DNA of 64,000 bases from Helicoverpa zea (GCF_022581195.2 NC_061456.1:10914501-10978500), one strand, 5' to 3'. Counted from the first letter of the stretch, positions 49,256-62,632 are shown. Made by a program: numbers and translations. The notes: generated by a model from the letters alone, not told the origin.

Positions 49256-50903
49256 TATCTTTGCTTCGAAGTACACCGACCAAAAACAAAATATACCAGA
49301 TGTTCATTAAGGAAAATACCTAGTGTTACATTTCGAGTCTGCTTAAATTTTTGGCCCCATTGATTAAATAATTTTATCATTCAATCCACGTCTATGTAAA
49401 CTACATTTGCCAGTATTTCATGAAATACATTATGGTAATTAAAAACGAATGAATATCTTTAACTAAAGATTCATTTTCATCTCTAATATTAGCTGTCCTT
49501 TAACATATGACTGTTAATTATTAGGTAACTTATTATCATTAAACATCATTAATGATATGAAGTCTGAATGAACGACTACATCCGCGCACCTCTATTACAT
49601 CACCTTTTCAAATAAAATCTACAGAGCAGCTTTAGATTCGAATACCGGTCATCTGCTTTTATTCTTATAATATTCTTTTTAAAAGTTGTTACGCAACAGG
49701 GATTCCTTTGTCTTCCTAACCCTCCCATGGATGACCTTCACAGGGCATTTGTTGACAAACAAGATACGGGAACGAGTGCACAACGCAAAACGCACGTGGT
49801 TCGCCCCAACCGGTCCAACCGGCAACCGGCGCCGCCATGTTTGTTTGTTGTCACGCCACTTCTCCTTCCTACTCTAACTTATAGCCCAAGCTGCGCAGCT
49901 CTTCCCACACGCGCCGTCTCTGTTGCGCAGCCTTCTCGCTCGCTGGCCTACGTGACCGACAATAACAATAACATAACCCTAGCAGATAGTACTGCAAGTC
50001 AATAACGAATTACCGCATACTTACTACGGCTTCTCTTCAATTTAGTGGTATTACCGACAATCAAGTTATTTAAATGCAGAAAATTGTAGCCATTGCAGCA
50101 TTCTAATTTCATCTAAGACATCATTGATGTTGATACTACAATGTATTCAAGCTATAAGAATCAGGTGTTTTCAGATCAGTCAACGCTGTGATGATAATAA
50201 AACGTTGACAACGTGAGGTGTTATACCTCATCTTGCTTATCTCCAAAAAACATTGTCGGATGATCTAATTTGCAGAATCAACATTCTGCGCAACAGACTG
50301 TTGTGCGATTTGAGTAATGATCTATAAAATCTACAATATCAATCTTATGTATGTAGAACTTGTTTTTTTAGAGACTTTGTTTCGCCGGTTAGGTAATCAG
50401 ATAGGTCTTAAATTCAACGGAAGCCAAAAGCCTGCAATTTCGCGATAATTTGTTGCGTAAAGGGTGTCTGTCCATTTTGGGTCAGATTTTGAGGGGTTTC
50501 CCTATAGTCACTTGTTATCCGGTAAAAAAAGTATAGCGTAGGTTCTGAGAATTTTTACACACTAAACAACAAAGGGACGAAAAAAACGCCCAGTATTTGT
50601 CAAAAACGGTTAACGCAGGGGTGAGAGTGTTGGTGTGGGTTCTACAGATGGGTAGTGGAGTAGAGAGCTTCAACTGCGCAGTAGTCAACCGGGATCCCTT
50701 TCTTTGTTTAGGTTTGGATTGAAGTAGCAAATCCGTTACAAAGCTCTGTAGTCATTACTGAGTAAGTGGACTTCATAGCAACACAAATACCGATAGTAAT
50801 CAAAGCATAATAATTAGCGACTATCAATCAATCTGACGTACTTAATTGATCTATTTTGAAAACAATGAGAACTTAAAAACAATATTAGGTATGCAAGGCT
50901 AAC
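49256..50903. other. Lk6 upstream region, no supported gene
   Basis: AT-rich sequence with a GC-richer patch at 49700-49960 containing overlapping ORFs on the plus strand (49686-49877, 49727-50005). They lack a domain and splice context. Confidence 0.45.
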
Positions 50904-50967
50904 CTGTTTTTAATACTTTCCAAATGATAGCGTTGATATCGGCATCCTCATCCATTTCGAAGGGGCT
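50904..50967 (-). CDS. Candidate alternative first (or second) coding exon of Lk6
   Basis: On the minus strand, a TTTTTACAG acceptor precedes an open 64-nt exon. It ends AAAACAG|GTTAG. An internal ATG at 50955 starts MDEDADINAIIWKVLKT. The exon leaves one base of phase 1, exactly what Lk6 exon 2 (41525) needs, giving GVGRCSSQ after the junction. The preceding codons (SPFE) are also open, so it could be an internal exon of a longer isoform. No other minus-strand gene in the window could receive this exon. Support is phase and composition only. Confidence 0.5.
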
Positions 50968-53900
50968 CTGTAAAAAGACAAAACTGGATTCAAAACACGA
51001 AGTCTCCATATAGATGCTTACGTTGCTAGATAACGAAATGTTTCTGGTTCTGCCCACACTTGTCTAAATTATTCGTCTCTCTAACGCTATTACATAACCA
51101 CGTCACTAGCACTCCCTGGGGCTCGTTTATAGCTAGTTGTACCTAAATCTATTCATCCAAAATTTATTAGATGGCCCCTTAGCAAAGCTCACAAATAATA
51201 TTAAACTTACAATGCTCACTCATAGAATCGAAATTTGAAAAGCCTATATTACAAAGGCATCAACTGTTGTTCGTACGTAAGGACTGCATCTGGGTATTCC
51301 CGAGGATCGGTTTTTTGTCCCTTGTATTGAATTTTTGGGTTTGGTTGGCGTTCAATCTAACATTGAATCGGATCACGTACGCCATCGACCATAGTTCAGG
51401 TGCACCTGATATATATACATATATGATATACAAAGAGGTACCACAAAAAATCATTTGGCTACTTTAAGAGAAGATTATCAATAAAAAAATAATGCGAGGA
51501 GGTATTCAGCAAAAAAGAAACCGATTTTGTGATCACCAAAATAATTATACACCCGGTTCAAATTCGGAGAATTGATCGTAATTTTCTTGGAAAGATGACA
51601 GAGCATCAACAAACATTTTACATAATCAGCGTATTCGTACTTAGCGGACGAGCACTAAAATTTTAAAACAAATAAAGAATGGTCCAAATATTTACTTTGT
51701 AGATGGAGTGAGGACTTTAAAAAAAAAGTAATATAAACAGCTACATTCAAACAGGTTTGCTCACAAACCAAGAAGTGATGAAGTTTAGAATGCGATGCAT
51801 AATCAATCAAGTAACAACATAAACATGTTGAGAAGAAGTCAAACAATCAAGTAACATAGACTGAGGTGAAGAGTACTTTTCAAAGACAAAAGTGCAACAC
51901 CGGGTTATATCATTGCTGCAATAGAATTTTAATAAGGGGAGCAATATGAATAAATCATAAGAGTAATCAGAAAAAGCCTGGTGTCATCGACAAAAATAGA
52001 TTGCAGTACCGACGTGTTATTACCATAATTTATAAGAATTGAGGACCAGCCAGAACTTTCGAGGGACGAGCAGATGGGATACTTAAAATATTCCTCAATA
52101 AAAATCAAAATATGAAAATATACTTTGAACAATGATTAAAGATAAGCTGATTATTAATACTCAAAGACAAGCATTTAGAAATCTGAAAATCATTAGAGAA
52201 ACTTAATTGACTATAAAATTGTTCTGTTGTAAAAGATCGAGATAGATGACAGTGCAAAGGTTTGTAAGCGCGTGGCAAAGTGTACGCATTGTTTTTTCAC
52301 ATACAAGATTTTCTAGGCACAACAATAGACAACAGAAACGTATGAAAGAGCTCTCTTATGATTTTACTCATTATACAACGCGAACACTGGCCGTAACGAA
52401 AGTTGGTACGCACCGTGAAACATTTCTAAATCAAAGATAACTACCGAAGCAAAACACGCATAATATATCAGATGGAACAACAGAGCGTACTTGAAGGGGC
52501 CCTGATTTTTAATTAAATCATTATAGAATTACTTTATTTTGTAGAAGTGTTTTTTGAAGTTCTTCTTTAATTCTTAGGTCATTGACAAGAGGGGCTGCGG
52601 GTTGTTCGAAAGAGATACCGCGGCAGCGGGAGGGGTCATTTGATGATTTTTGAAAAAAGGTCATTGACAAGAATCGCAAATTCTGGCTTATCGCATTAGC
52701 AGGGAAATGAATATTAAAGGTTTATCGATCAACACTCATTATCATGTTGTTGTGACAGCTTTCTTGTTGAGAATTTGTAAACATTCAATAAATTAATACC
52801 TAATTCCTCGACCTCACAATATATATATATCCTCCGAGCCTTTTTCCCAAACTATGTTGAGGTCGGCTTCCAGTCTAACCGGATTCAGCTGAGGACCAGT
52901 GCTTTACAAGAAGCGACTGCCTATCTGACCTCCTCAACCCAGTTACCCGGGCAACCCGATACCACTACCCGTAACGACTGCCAAGGATGTTCAATGACAG
53001 CCGAGACCTACAGTTTAACGTGCCATCCGAAACACAGTCATGGTGTCTAAGATATACTTAGAAAGTACATACAGACTTAGAAAAGTTGCATTGGTACTTG
53101 CCTGACCTGGAATCGAACCCGCGCCCTCATACTCGAGAGGTTGGTTCTTTGCCCACTAGGCCACCACGGCTTTTATCATCCAAATATACACAAACCAATT
53201 TTATTGTCGTTCGTATAGATCTAATTCATTTGAAGTAAACTGGTCAGTATTTTGCGAAGGGTGGACAGTTTTTATTGCTATCCAGTGTATTTATTATACG
53301 GTCACCCAAACCAAGGTTACGGAAAAACATATTTGCAATGCTGATGGAAACTTTTTGCGCTGTTCTCTTGTGTAATGTTTAATACATGTGAGGCTCACAG
53401 CGGCGATGCCGTGTCGATCACCTCACTACCAGAGTATGTACATCTGAATACCTTTAGCATTTCATGATCCCAGCCTCTGAATCTTAATATAGCTGTTCTC
53501 TGTAAACATCTTATTGAATACCAGGACAAGCAACTTTGAGAGGATTTGTTGACTTGTCAAAGTGATTTGCATTATTATTTCTGCTCTTTTGTACACGATA
53601 AATAATGTTAAGCGATACATATTGAAAATCTTTTTCGCATTTTTCAGTTACTTCGGAGAAAAGACTGAAAGTTTAAACATGTTTCCCTCTCCCGATTTAT
53701 CTTGTTTGGTGTAGAGTTCTAAATTGAAAAGTAGAAAATAATAACGCAAATGCAAGACTTGGTTTCTTTTTCTACATAGTTGTATGGTTAATAATAAACA
53801 CGTTATATGAGTTATAAATACCAGTAATCACAGCTCCAGTAAAGGACAGAATAGGTAAGCAAGTTTAAATGCAACAAAACAATTGTCTGTATCTCATAAC

Positions 53901-55400
53901 AAATGCAAATTTTGAGGTAATCTACGAGGCACGAATGAATGGGCAGTAAAGACGATTGACGTCAATAAACAGCTATATAATTTCAACAGTGTACCAACTA
54001 GCAAGAATAGCCGGCAAGTTGGTGATTTCAAAGTATGAGTTTGACCGTAAATTGAAGATATTACAAAGGAGACTGACTTATACGGTCCTGCTGTACGAAA
54101 TGACCTGCGAAGTACTAATCAATATCAGTTGCCGTCGCCTTTGATCGCCGAGGGGAACAGCAGTGTGTGGGCGAGTTATCCCACGCAGACCAGCGGAGAC
54201 AGTTTTAGGTCCAGTAAAATAGGGGAGCTTAGCTGTGTTTATCGGGAATTGTACTATCTCGAGGCTATAACTGAGACCGTTCTAACGGGAGATTTACACA
54301 AAACAAACGAAAGCAAAGGCAAAATAATCAACGGCACAGTTTGCATTTTTGCAAACACTAGACAATGAGGCGGAATGCGAATTACGGTACAAAACAATCA
54401 ATTATAATAATTGGGTCGTATGCGCAGCGGGCAACCACGAATGGCGGTCTGACACTTATGCGTGTCAGATAAACTACACCGGCTTCGCTTGCGGTTAACA
54501 CGATTTAACAATTTATGAGTAGCTTTATAGGTTAGTATTGTTTACCAGTATCAATTATAATAATAATGGAGACTGGATGTAGCGAATACATAATGCTCTA
54601 GTAGGCGTTTGTATGAATGTAAGTGACATAATAGCTTGTATTTTTGGTTCATATAACTGGTCTTTTTTTAATATCACAAATTCTGTCAGGCAGGCCTTCT
54701 AATACTAAACTGCATTATGAGACAGCCTTAATTTATTCTAAGATTTTTTTTAAAATCCTTTATTTATTAATAACACCCAATGAAGGACCAAGGCTGCCAT
54801 TGAAACGCCAAGAGATAGAAAATAATACCAATTATTTATATTTAGGGCTAGGAAAAATCTTAACATTTATTTATAATCTAGATTAAATACAGAAACGGTA
54901 ACGATAATATTGTCACCTGCATCTTAATGGTTTGCTACACGAGGACTTTGGTCAAGGACAAACCCATTTTAAATTCAGATTGGCCAAAATTTCCAATTCC
55001 ATATGAGCTGGCAAAAAAAACATTATTATCTGCGGGTTCGATGCACTCTGCCACAAGTGATGGCCACGTATAAACTGACAACGAGAAAAATATACTACGA
55101 ATACAGAACGAGTTTGTAAACAGTTTTTGGGTACCTTGAAAAGTCTATAGAATATTTAAAGACCAGAATCATCGTTCTTTATGATGGCTAAAAGGATATT
55201 TTTGATTTGTTTATTGAAACGTTTTCGTTGATATTAAATGTATTATATATTGGTCTTTTCGACTCGTTTAGAACAACACAGCGCATGTTCATAATTACCA
55301 TAAGTATATGAACAAGCGCTTCGTAACAAGTTTGGCCAGATTAGTGCGATGCCGAGTTCATACGAGCCTCACATGATGTCATCGTCAACACATAACTTAC
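50968..55400. other. 4.4-kb upstream/intronic stretch with one SINE
   Basis: If the 55.4-kb exon belongs to Lk6, this is its intron. It contains the reverse SINE at 52831-53172, an (AT)n run just before it, and AT-rich unique sequence. ORFs at 53956 and 54129 have no recognisable domain. Confidence 0.45.
52831..53172 (-). mobile_element. tRNA-derived SINE, reverse orientation
   Basis: This is the reverse complement of the same family as 26866-27251. Read on the minus strand it begins gccgtggtggcctagtgggc, keeps the B-box gggttcgattcc, and ends aaaaaggctcggagga. It is close to full length with scattered substitutions and a small deletion in the middle. A clean target-site duplication was not seen; the 3' flank is an (AT)n run. 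Confidence 0.85.
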
Positions 55401-55425
55401 TTAAAACCTCGACCGAGCTGTCCAT
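55401..55425 (-). CDS. Candidate alternative first coding exon of Lk6 (8 codons)
   Basis: On the minus strand, ATG at 55425 opens MDSSVEVL and is followed by one base (A) and a perfect GTAAGT donor at 55400. Phase 1 again fits Lk6 exon 2, giving Ser-Val-Gly-Arg across the junction. The frame is open upstream to an AG at about 55452 (tgtttctgtttag), so it could also be internal to a longer message. Evidence is weak because the exon is so short. Confidence 0.35.
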
Positions 55426-57985
55426 GTGTGCGTGATCGTAAGACTTATCTAAACAGAAACACATACAAATTAATTCCATAGCCGAGTGGAAAGTTCCATG
55501 GTGCCGCGAACTAATGCTTTTAAATTTAAAACAAGCCTTGCTTTAGCATCCCTTACTGACTATTGAATAGATGACTTCTATTATAAAAGGAAATGAATCG
55601 CACGCCGAGTAAAATCCAGTTATCTGACAAAATTGTGCTGTAAACAAGTTTTTTACTGTAAATAAAACGACGCAATAGATCAATTAATTGTTATTCTTTC
55701 AGTCGATCACGCTCGCTTTCGGTCAAGGATAATTGGTTGCGAATTAATAAGGATTGAATAGATCAACTAATGGTGAGTAATTGTTGATCTTCTTTACTTA
55801 GCATAATTTATCCTCAATTTAAAACAAGTGTGAGATAACAAGACGTAACATTTTGTGAATAAATTAATTCGTTTTTCTGTTAATAATGAAGCACGCGTGT
55901 AGATTTTAAGAATCAAAACACATCTGGTAACTGTTTTTCACCATGTACTAGTTCGACAATATTCTTAGAATTTTTCTGTTAAAAATCCAGAGTTTATATA
56001 ACAAGGTCTAAATATTACTTGTAATACAAAACATCTGTCCGAAAGAGGAACGCTCCCGTATCACGATGCCTACAGAACATAATCTCACATCTACGTAAAA
56101 CGCCGATAACCTGAAACATGTACACCAAACACTGATAATAACTTAAATGCTATGAAAACATCTGATTACGCAACCACAACACGAAAGCATTATCAACTAA
56201 TTAAATATAATTATTGAATTATATATTTATTTTGCTTTATATGTAGGTTTTTGGTTGAAAACTTCCGCCGACATGAAATCCATATACTGTTACGTACTTT
56301 ATATAAAGTTCAAAACACCAAACACACAGTATATTTAATTACTATTTAGGAAAACTGAAACTGAAAACGCAAAGTTCAGAGGTAAACAGCGTACAATGTA
56401 CCCTTCAAAAATATTTACACTCGAGTTCTAAAATAGCGATTCAAATAACATATTCAATGAGAACGAATTACTCATTGAACGTTTCAACTTATGAAAACGG
56501 TACTGAAACAATAAACGTAGACGTAATTAGAATTACTCGAGTTTGAAGCACCGCAGTGTAGACCACGGTCGTAGAAAATAGTTCGTGACCTTACTTCAAA
56601 AATAATGGACCACCTACGTTAAACCCGCAACCGTAAGACTTTATCGGTTTGACCGAGTCCCGATATTGTAATCGATTGTTATGTAACTATTTATAACTCG
56701 ATCGTACAAATTATTTCGTCCCATTCCGGGTTTAACATATCAACAGTTTATGAATGTTTGAGGAAGTCTTAAATGTCACTTCCTAGCTATTATAAATCAT
56801 GTATGCAAACAATGGCAGTTCAGTAAGGCAAGTAGGTGAGGCTGAACAAATGCGGTGCAATTCCAGTGCAGTTTATTGTGTGCAACTTTGTAATGCGTGT
56901 GCGCAACATCAGTCATATTTACCATCCATGACCCGCTTATCCATGTTAAGTTGTTGCTCTCACATCGGCTTGACTGCTTTATCTAAGAGGGGTTAGGCAT
57001 GGTTGAATAATTACTGCGTAAATAGCACAGATTACAATGGCAATCTACAATGTTAAACTTTCGTCAATTAAAGAAATGCTTAGAAATAGTCTATAATTGG
57101 TGCTCAGCTGATTTGTAATAGCAAAGATAAATCTATGATTAATCATGTTGAGCCGTAGATTCACCTACACTAATAAACGTCAGACATTAATTAATGTGTC
57201 CTCATAGAAATCAATTAGATGACGTTTTGCAGCTTAAAATAGACAGCTAATAAAACGAAGGTAGAATAAGACTATTGATGCAAACAAGAGATATGCCTGG
57301 ATTTATAGCCAGTAGTTTCTAGTTTTTCTCCCGCGAGTGTATTCGTCCAGTCTAATAGTCTCGCTGATCATGATCAACAGAGGTGTCAAGGCGAACTCTA
57401 TTATATCATTGTAATATGTATACTAGGTTTACGCTTCACGGCTCTGCCTACGTGATCCTTTTCAGGTATTTTGGAGTGAGTAACTGTCAATGCAACTCGA
57501 TGCGATGTTTTTATTTATTTACTCATGCTCTTTATAATTTACTTATATTGGGAAATGTAGTGCATAAAACACGTAACCTGAGTTAATCGGACAGGCATGT
57601 ATAGGTGTTATAATTAAGCCAATTTACTTAAAACACAAGCAAAAATACTAACCTACGTGTACATTTATAAATAGGCACATTTGATGACTAGAAATGTGCT
57701 GTGTGCGTCATATAAAAACTTGTTTTATTTATTTAAAATTTAGGATAAGAACAAATAGAAAATATACCTAGAAAATTCTATTCTAAAATAATATGACATA
57801 AATAGATAAAGAAAAAAAACTGCAATTGAATCTAAATAAACATATGTATATGCTAATCAATTATGTAAGTTGGTTTTTATTCTACCACGACCTTTATCTG
57901 GAAGGTGACCTAAATGTGTAATGATATCCGTTTATGGATAATATCAACATATATTATGGTGAAGTGTTTGATTATATTGAATACT

Positions 57986-58185
57986 AGCTGTTTTCCCGTG
58001 GTTTCACCCGCGTCCCTTGGGAACTACTGCTCGTACCGGGATAAAATATGCCATGTTACTCAGGAAGTGAGTAGCTTTCCAACTGTGAAATAATTTTTCA
58101 AATCGATTCAATAGTTTTGGAGCCTTTAATGTGCAAACAAACAAACAAACAAAAATCCTCTTTATTATATTCGTATAGATTTATA
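57986..58185 (+). repeat. Lepidopteran interspersed repeat with (ACAA)n tail
   Basis: The start actagctgttttcccgtggt + ttcacccgcgtcc, the middle ataaaatatgccatgttact, the block caaatcgattcaatagtttt and the tail acaaacaaacaaacaaa are a familiar combination in lepidopteran genomes. Shorter relatives are at about 3485-3580, 5724-5760 and 24880-24990. The family name is not certain. Confidence 0.6.
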
Positions 58186-59424
58186 AGCCCTCAGCTACGA
58201 CCTCATAAGCATCTCTAACAATATTGAGACGAACGAATATGATTAGTGGCAAATGGATCTTATATTCTCACCTTTATGAACTCAATGGCCAAAGAGTTTA
58301 TAAATAAACTGTGAAGTGATCAAGTTATATAATAACAGTGATACGGTTATTGCGCTCTAAGAAAACATTTCGTTGTAATCGTAATGATAACTGATTTGTA
58401 GATAAACAGGATGCTTTAGTCCAAAATTTAGCAATAATCTACGATGAAAAAAAAAACTATAGATATTTCGCAGTAATATTTGAATCACCTTGAATGATTT
58501 GATAGGTAAACATTATTTTTATATTCAAATCGATTTCTTGCTTGTTTGTTTTTCTTGTATTTCATAGAATCAGAAATATTATTTCTCTATGCACTCGCAG
58601 CTACAGTATTCTAAGTATTAGAAACTATTTCAATGCTTTTCAAATACTCTAAATGTGAAGGTTAGTTAAGCAACAATACAATATTTACATCTAAATTGAG
58701 ACAAATATTTTATACTTTGGAAAGGATACAATAAAATATATCTAAAATACAGATTTGGTTCATTATCAACGACATTAAATTCGTATATCTCCTTCATTAA
58801 AACTAATAACGATCATTCTTTAGTATGCAAATTATATAACTTTATTCGTTCTTTAATAATACCACACATTAGCGTGTTTTACGCGGTAAGATAGCTGCTG
58901 TTACAAAACAAAGAAAACAAAAAAATACGCGTCACAAAGTAATGTTAAACACCGTTACAGTCATATCAGGACAAGACCTTTGATCGATTGGATAATAATT
59001 TCAAATCGTGGGATCAAGGCAAACTCGCTTATAAAAATAAATGAGCAAAAACATCAGCTGTCAACGTTTATGTAAACAAAAAAAAACTCACAATTCACGT
59101 GCGATAAGATAGAGAAAGATAAAGTTTATTCCGCAGTAAGTTTTTACAATATTTGAGAAATGTGACCAGATAAGTGAGGGACACGGGTGAACGCTGCCGC
59201 GGGTAAACGATTGGTTCAAACCTAAATATAGACTTTGTACTAAGCTTTTATCCAACGTAGGCGTGGATGGCACGAAGACGCCACGCGAATGTTCATAATT
59301 GTAGATTAAGTTCAATTGCCAGTTCAGTATGGTTGATATAAACATAAATAGACGTTGAGAATATTTCATTTAATATTTTTCACTGAAAGAACGTTTAGAT
59401 TGCGATAAGATTGCTGCAAAATAC

Positions 59425-59605
59425 ACACGAACGCTACGCGACACAATGTCTACGTGGTGACTACGAAATGCAATCGCTTCGTGCGACTTCCCAAATAAGC
59501 CTACGCGACTTCGCAGCGACTACGCGGCACCTACGCTACTGCTACGTTACTGCTACGCTGCGTCTACGCGGTGTCTACGCAGAAACTACGCGATGTAGCC
59601 ACGCA
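59425..59605. repeat. Degenerate CTACGC-rich minisatellite-like tract
   Basis: About twenty copies of gctacg/ctacgcg words at irregular 8-16 bp spacing, including gctacgttactgctacgctg. CpG-rich within very AT-rich DNA. No open reading frame with meaning. Confidence 0.65.
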
Positions 59606-60579
59606 TTTAAGTCAGAGACAGACGTATTCTCATACTGGTCCCTTGACCGATTCCAAGGCTATATAATATCAGCTTCCGCTACTGTCAGTAAAGCGTCTGC
59701 TAACTCCTCTACAAACATAATGAGTTATGAATGAATGCACTGGAATTGGTTTACAGATGTTTTCTAGGCTAAAGAAATAAATAATTGTGTCAATAAAATC
59801 AAAACACATTCATGCCTACATTGTAATAGCATATTTAATCCCAAAATACACTACTTTCAGTCTTACGTTGTCACAACAAAGACAGTACAGTGTTATTAAG
59901 ACTTTTATATGTGGTTTATAAAGGATATTATTCAAAATTAAATAAAACAATAATAACATTATCAAATACATAAATATTAATTGAGGAAAATTGATTAATT
60001 TAATATTAATTAGCCGTTGCTTTCAGAAAAAATAATTGCATATGACATAATTTGTTTTAGTAATTGAAATACCTATTCGAATTATTTTTAATATAAAAAT
60101 TGTTGAATTGTTTCGCTTGAAATATATTTTCATTATGATAGTTATATCACAGTGAACAAATTTTCTCAAGCCTGTAAGATATTAAATAAACTACAGTGAA
60201 AAGAAGGCCGATATTTATTGAGAGAGGAAATCGATGTTAGTGTCAAGGCAACAGGATTTCATGAATAAAACTAAAGTAGGTCAACACGAGCTTTTCCTTA
60301 GTATTTTTCCATAATGTTTCTTTTCACTGTAGATAAAAACTCCATTCGAGGGCAAAAAAAATCAGAGACACTAATAAAAAAATCTTTAATATTTATGGCG
60401 CATACGACTATTACAAAAAAGCATCAACTTATTTCATAAATATGAACAATTTTACTGGTCCAAATAAATATTCATGACTAACCCTCTTACAGTGCCCACA
60501 AACGCAATTTCCATACAGTCACAGATGTACCATTCTATTCGTCTAATCTGCAGCACAATTTATTTACAAATGGGAGCCG

Positions 60580-60800
60580 ACCCCTTTACTACATTCGTAC
60601 GGAATGACGCATTTCGCTTCGATCCTGCGGGCCTAGCATGACCGCCATAGAAACAGCTTTTGTCTACCGGAGAATCGACAAAATGACAGATTGAAGAAAG
60701 ATTTCTATCGATCCGAGCATGGCGATGTTTGACATCGAGAAGAGAAATGTTTCTTTTCTTCATCGACATGTGTCTATCGCGTCGAGCATGACGACTATAT
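60580..60800. repeat. Repeat A, inverted relative of 63380-63500
   Basis: It contains cgggcctagcatgaccgcca and catcgacatgtgtctatcgcg + tcgagcatg. The complement of both blocks recurs, diverged, at 63380-63500 (gccatgctcgggtagaagac, cgccatgctaggcccgct). Probably two copies of one mobile family. Confidence 0.4.
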
Positions 60801-60925
60801 TTTATCTACTTTTGACATTTGGGAGTAGATATAACTTTCTATATGAAATGTCAAATACTCTACATCTCATCGGACCTAGACAAGAGTAGACAAGAATATT
60901 ATTATAATTTTAAGTTCTCAAATAG

Positions 60926-61663
60926 CATTTACAAAGTATTTCGGGGTCCTACCGTCGTCATGTGGTCAGTATTTATGCTGCTGAGAAGAATCAGTGTAAA
61001 GCTCAAAGAACGAGCTATACGAGTGTTAAGCCTCTCGACATCGAAAACGTAAATGTGCAGAGATGGTGCAGTATTTGTGCCAGGAATCTGTCTCCTATAT
61101 CTCAGGGTCTGCCTGTTCTTGTCAATGTAAGTACCTACAGTCTATTTTATTTTGTTGTGGTTTCCAATTGTTATCAACCAAAAATATGACAAAGTTTTCG
61201 TCCTTATAGATAAGGTTTAAATATAGAAAAATCTATTCACTTCATTTATTATTGTTTCTAAGATTATTTTGTCTATTATGTAGGTATTGCCCTTCATTGC
61301 AAGAAAATGATTAAACAGAAGAAAAATATTTAACAAAGTCTAATTGTTGCAGGTTCTTTGCTCGGGTCCTGCTTAGGTCATTAACAACATTACTAACCAC
61401 TGTTAGCAAATTTTTTAAACAATTTGTTTTTGCAATGAATACAAGGTTAGTATACCTAATATTAGATATGACCTCTATTTCAGATTGTAGATACTGAGTG
61501 CAAAATACTGAACATAAATGCCAATTATCGTGACAGAGTTCATAAACAATCAATTTTCAATAGTTCTCTCATTAAGAACGAACTGCGCAGGCTATATGAC
61601 TCTAGAATTGGACAGTTTTATCTGCTAAGAAAAAAATTACATTTAAATAAACAACCATTATGA
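60926..61663 (+). CDS. Unrecognised gene, last two coding exons
   Basis: Exon A is open from 60926 to 61126 and ends GTCAAT|GTAAGT. Exon B is 61484-61663, beginning after TATTTCAG and ending TGA. Both are in phase 0. The joined protein (about 126 residues visible) includes VVSIYAAEKNQCKAQRTSYT, then NVQRWCSICARNLSPISQGL, then across the junction LPVLVN|IVDTECKILNINANYR, and ends in a basic, helical LIKNELRRLYDSRIGQFYLL + RKKLHLNKQPL. A CSICAR motif has two closely spaced cysteines. No start codon occurs in the exon A frame, so at least one upstream exon is missing; the 5' edge of exon A is not fixed. A candidate acceptor TAG is at 60923-60925. Polyadenylation may use ATTAAA near 61684. I do not recognise the family. 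Confidence 0.55.
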
Positions 61664-61994
61664 TTTTAATATTCACATTCTTTATTAAATAATATAATTT
61701 CAATAATTTATAATTTGTAAACTGAAGGCCCAGCTGTCATTTAGCATCCTTTTTTTGTAATCTGAAACAAGAACACAAAATTAAATTATCATTCATTTTC
61801 AGGGGATTCTAGTTATGCATTAGGGTCTTGGCTCATGACACCAATAATAATGCTGATAATGTATCAGTATCAGTATGTTATTCTTTTATAATACTGTAAA
61901 AACTCTTTACCAAACACAGTTATTTCTTTTTGCAGGGTGCCTATGCTACAAGCTACAACTCTTCCCGAGGAAAGGCAGAGAGAGAGAGACACAC

Positions 61995-62226
61995 TATAGT
62001 TCGGCCATTCAGAGAATGCGTTCCTGACACGTCGCGATTGAACTGACGACGTAACTTTGCAATGGCGTTGCAGTTACGATAAAAATATTTTTTGCTGGTT
62101 GTTTACCGTTTTAACAATTGAGGAGCATTAAAACAACATTATTATATCAATAATCAATGAATGTAGTTACGTCGTCAGTTCAATCGCGACGTGTCAGGAA
62201 CGCATTCTCTGAATGGCCGAACTATA
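61995..62226. mobile_element. MITE with perfect 62-bp terminal inverted repeats
   Basis: Bases 61995-62056 and 62165-62226 are exact reverse complements (tatagttcggccattcagag at the left end). They enclose a 108-bp AT-rich centre. A TA target-site duplication is possible but cannot be separated from the palindrome. The perfect arms suggest a young insertion. Confidence 0.9.
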
Positions 62227-62632
62227 ATGACCTTAGTGGTAGCTTACTACAAGCTGCAACTCACAGAAGAGCAACTATTATGAATATCTTTGTATATCAA
62301 CAGTTCTTCAAACCATACAGACAGAATTGAGTTGCTGGGAGTTTGTTCCACCGCTTCTGCTGCTGATTTTCAGCCTATTTTGAATAAATGACTTTATCTG
62401 TAGCCTTAATTTTATGTAAATAAACCTTTACCTCTGTGTAAATGATTGTCTCATTTTATTTTTTATCTTAAGAGTTGTTGCTTATATTATATCACACAAG
62501 CAACAAATAGGTACTATAATTATTATTGCCATAATTATATTTTGAAAACAAAGCATGAGAGTTTTGCTAGAATGAAGCCAACAAGTCTGGGGAACTATTA
62601 CTAGTAAATGAATATTATTTAAAGACACTTAC
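62227..62632. other. Downstream flank of the MITE, no gene seen
   Basis: Unique AT-rich sequence. A tiny frame ending at about 62330 has no support. Confidence 0.4.

Larger units (their letters stand above)
55453..60560. other. AT-rich intergenic stretch with repeat fragments
   Basis: No gene supported over 5 kb. A lepidopteran interspersed repeat lies at about 57986-58185 (ctagctgttttcccgtggtt, ending acaaacaaacaaacaaa). A CTACGC-rich tract lies at 59425-59605. ORFs at 57383, 59088 and 59411 have no recognisable domain or splice context. Confidence 0.5.

Noticed and set aside
54129..54368. 79-codon ORF with reasonable composition
   Set aside because: No family recognised and no supporting splice signals or neighbours.
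59411..59734. 107-codon ORF
   Set aside because: Produced by the CTACGC-rich tract; no protein-like features.
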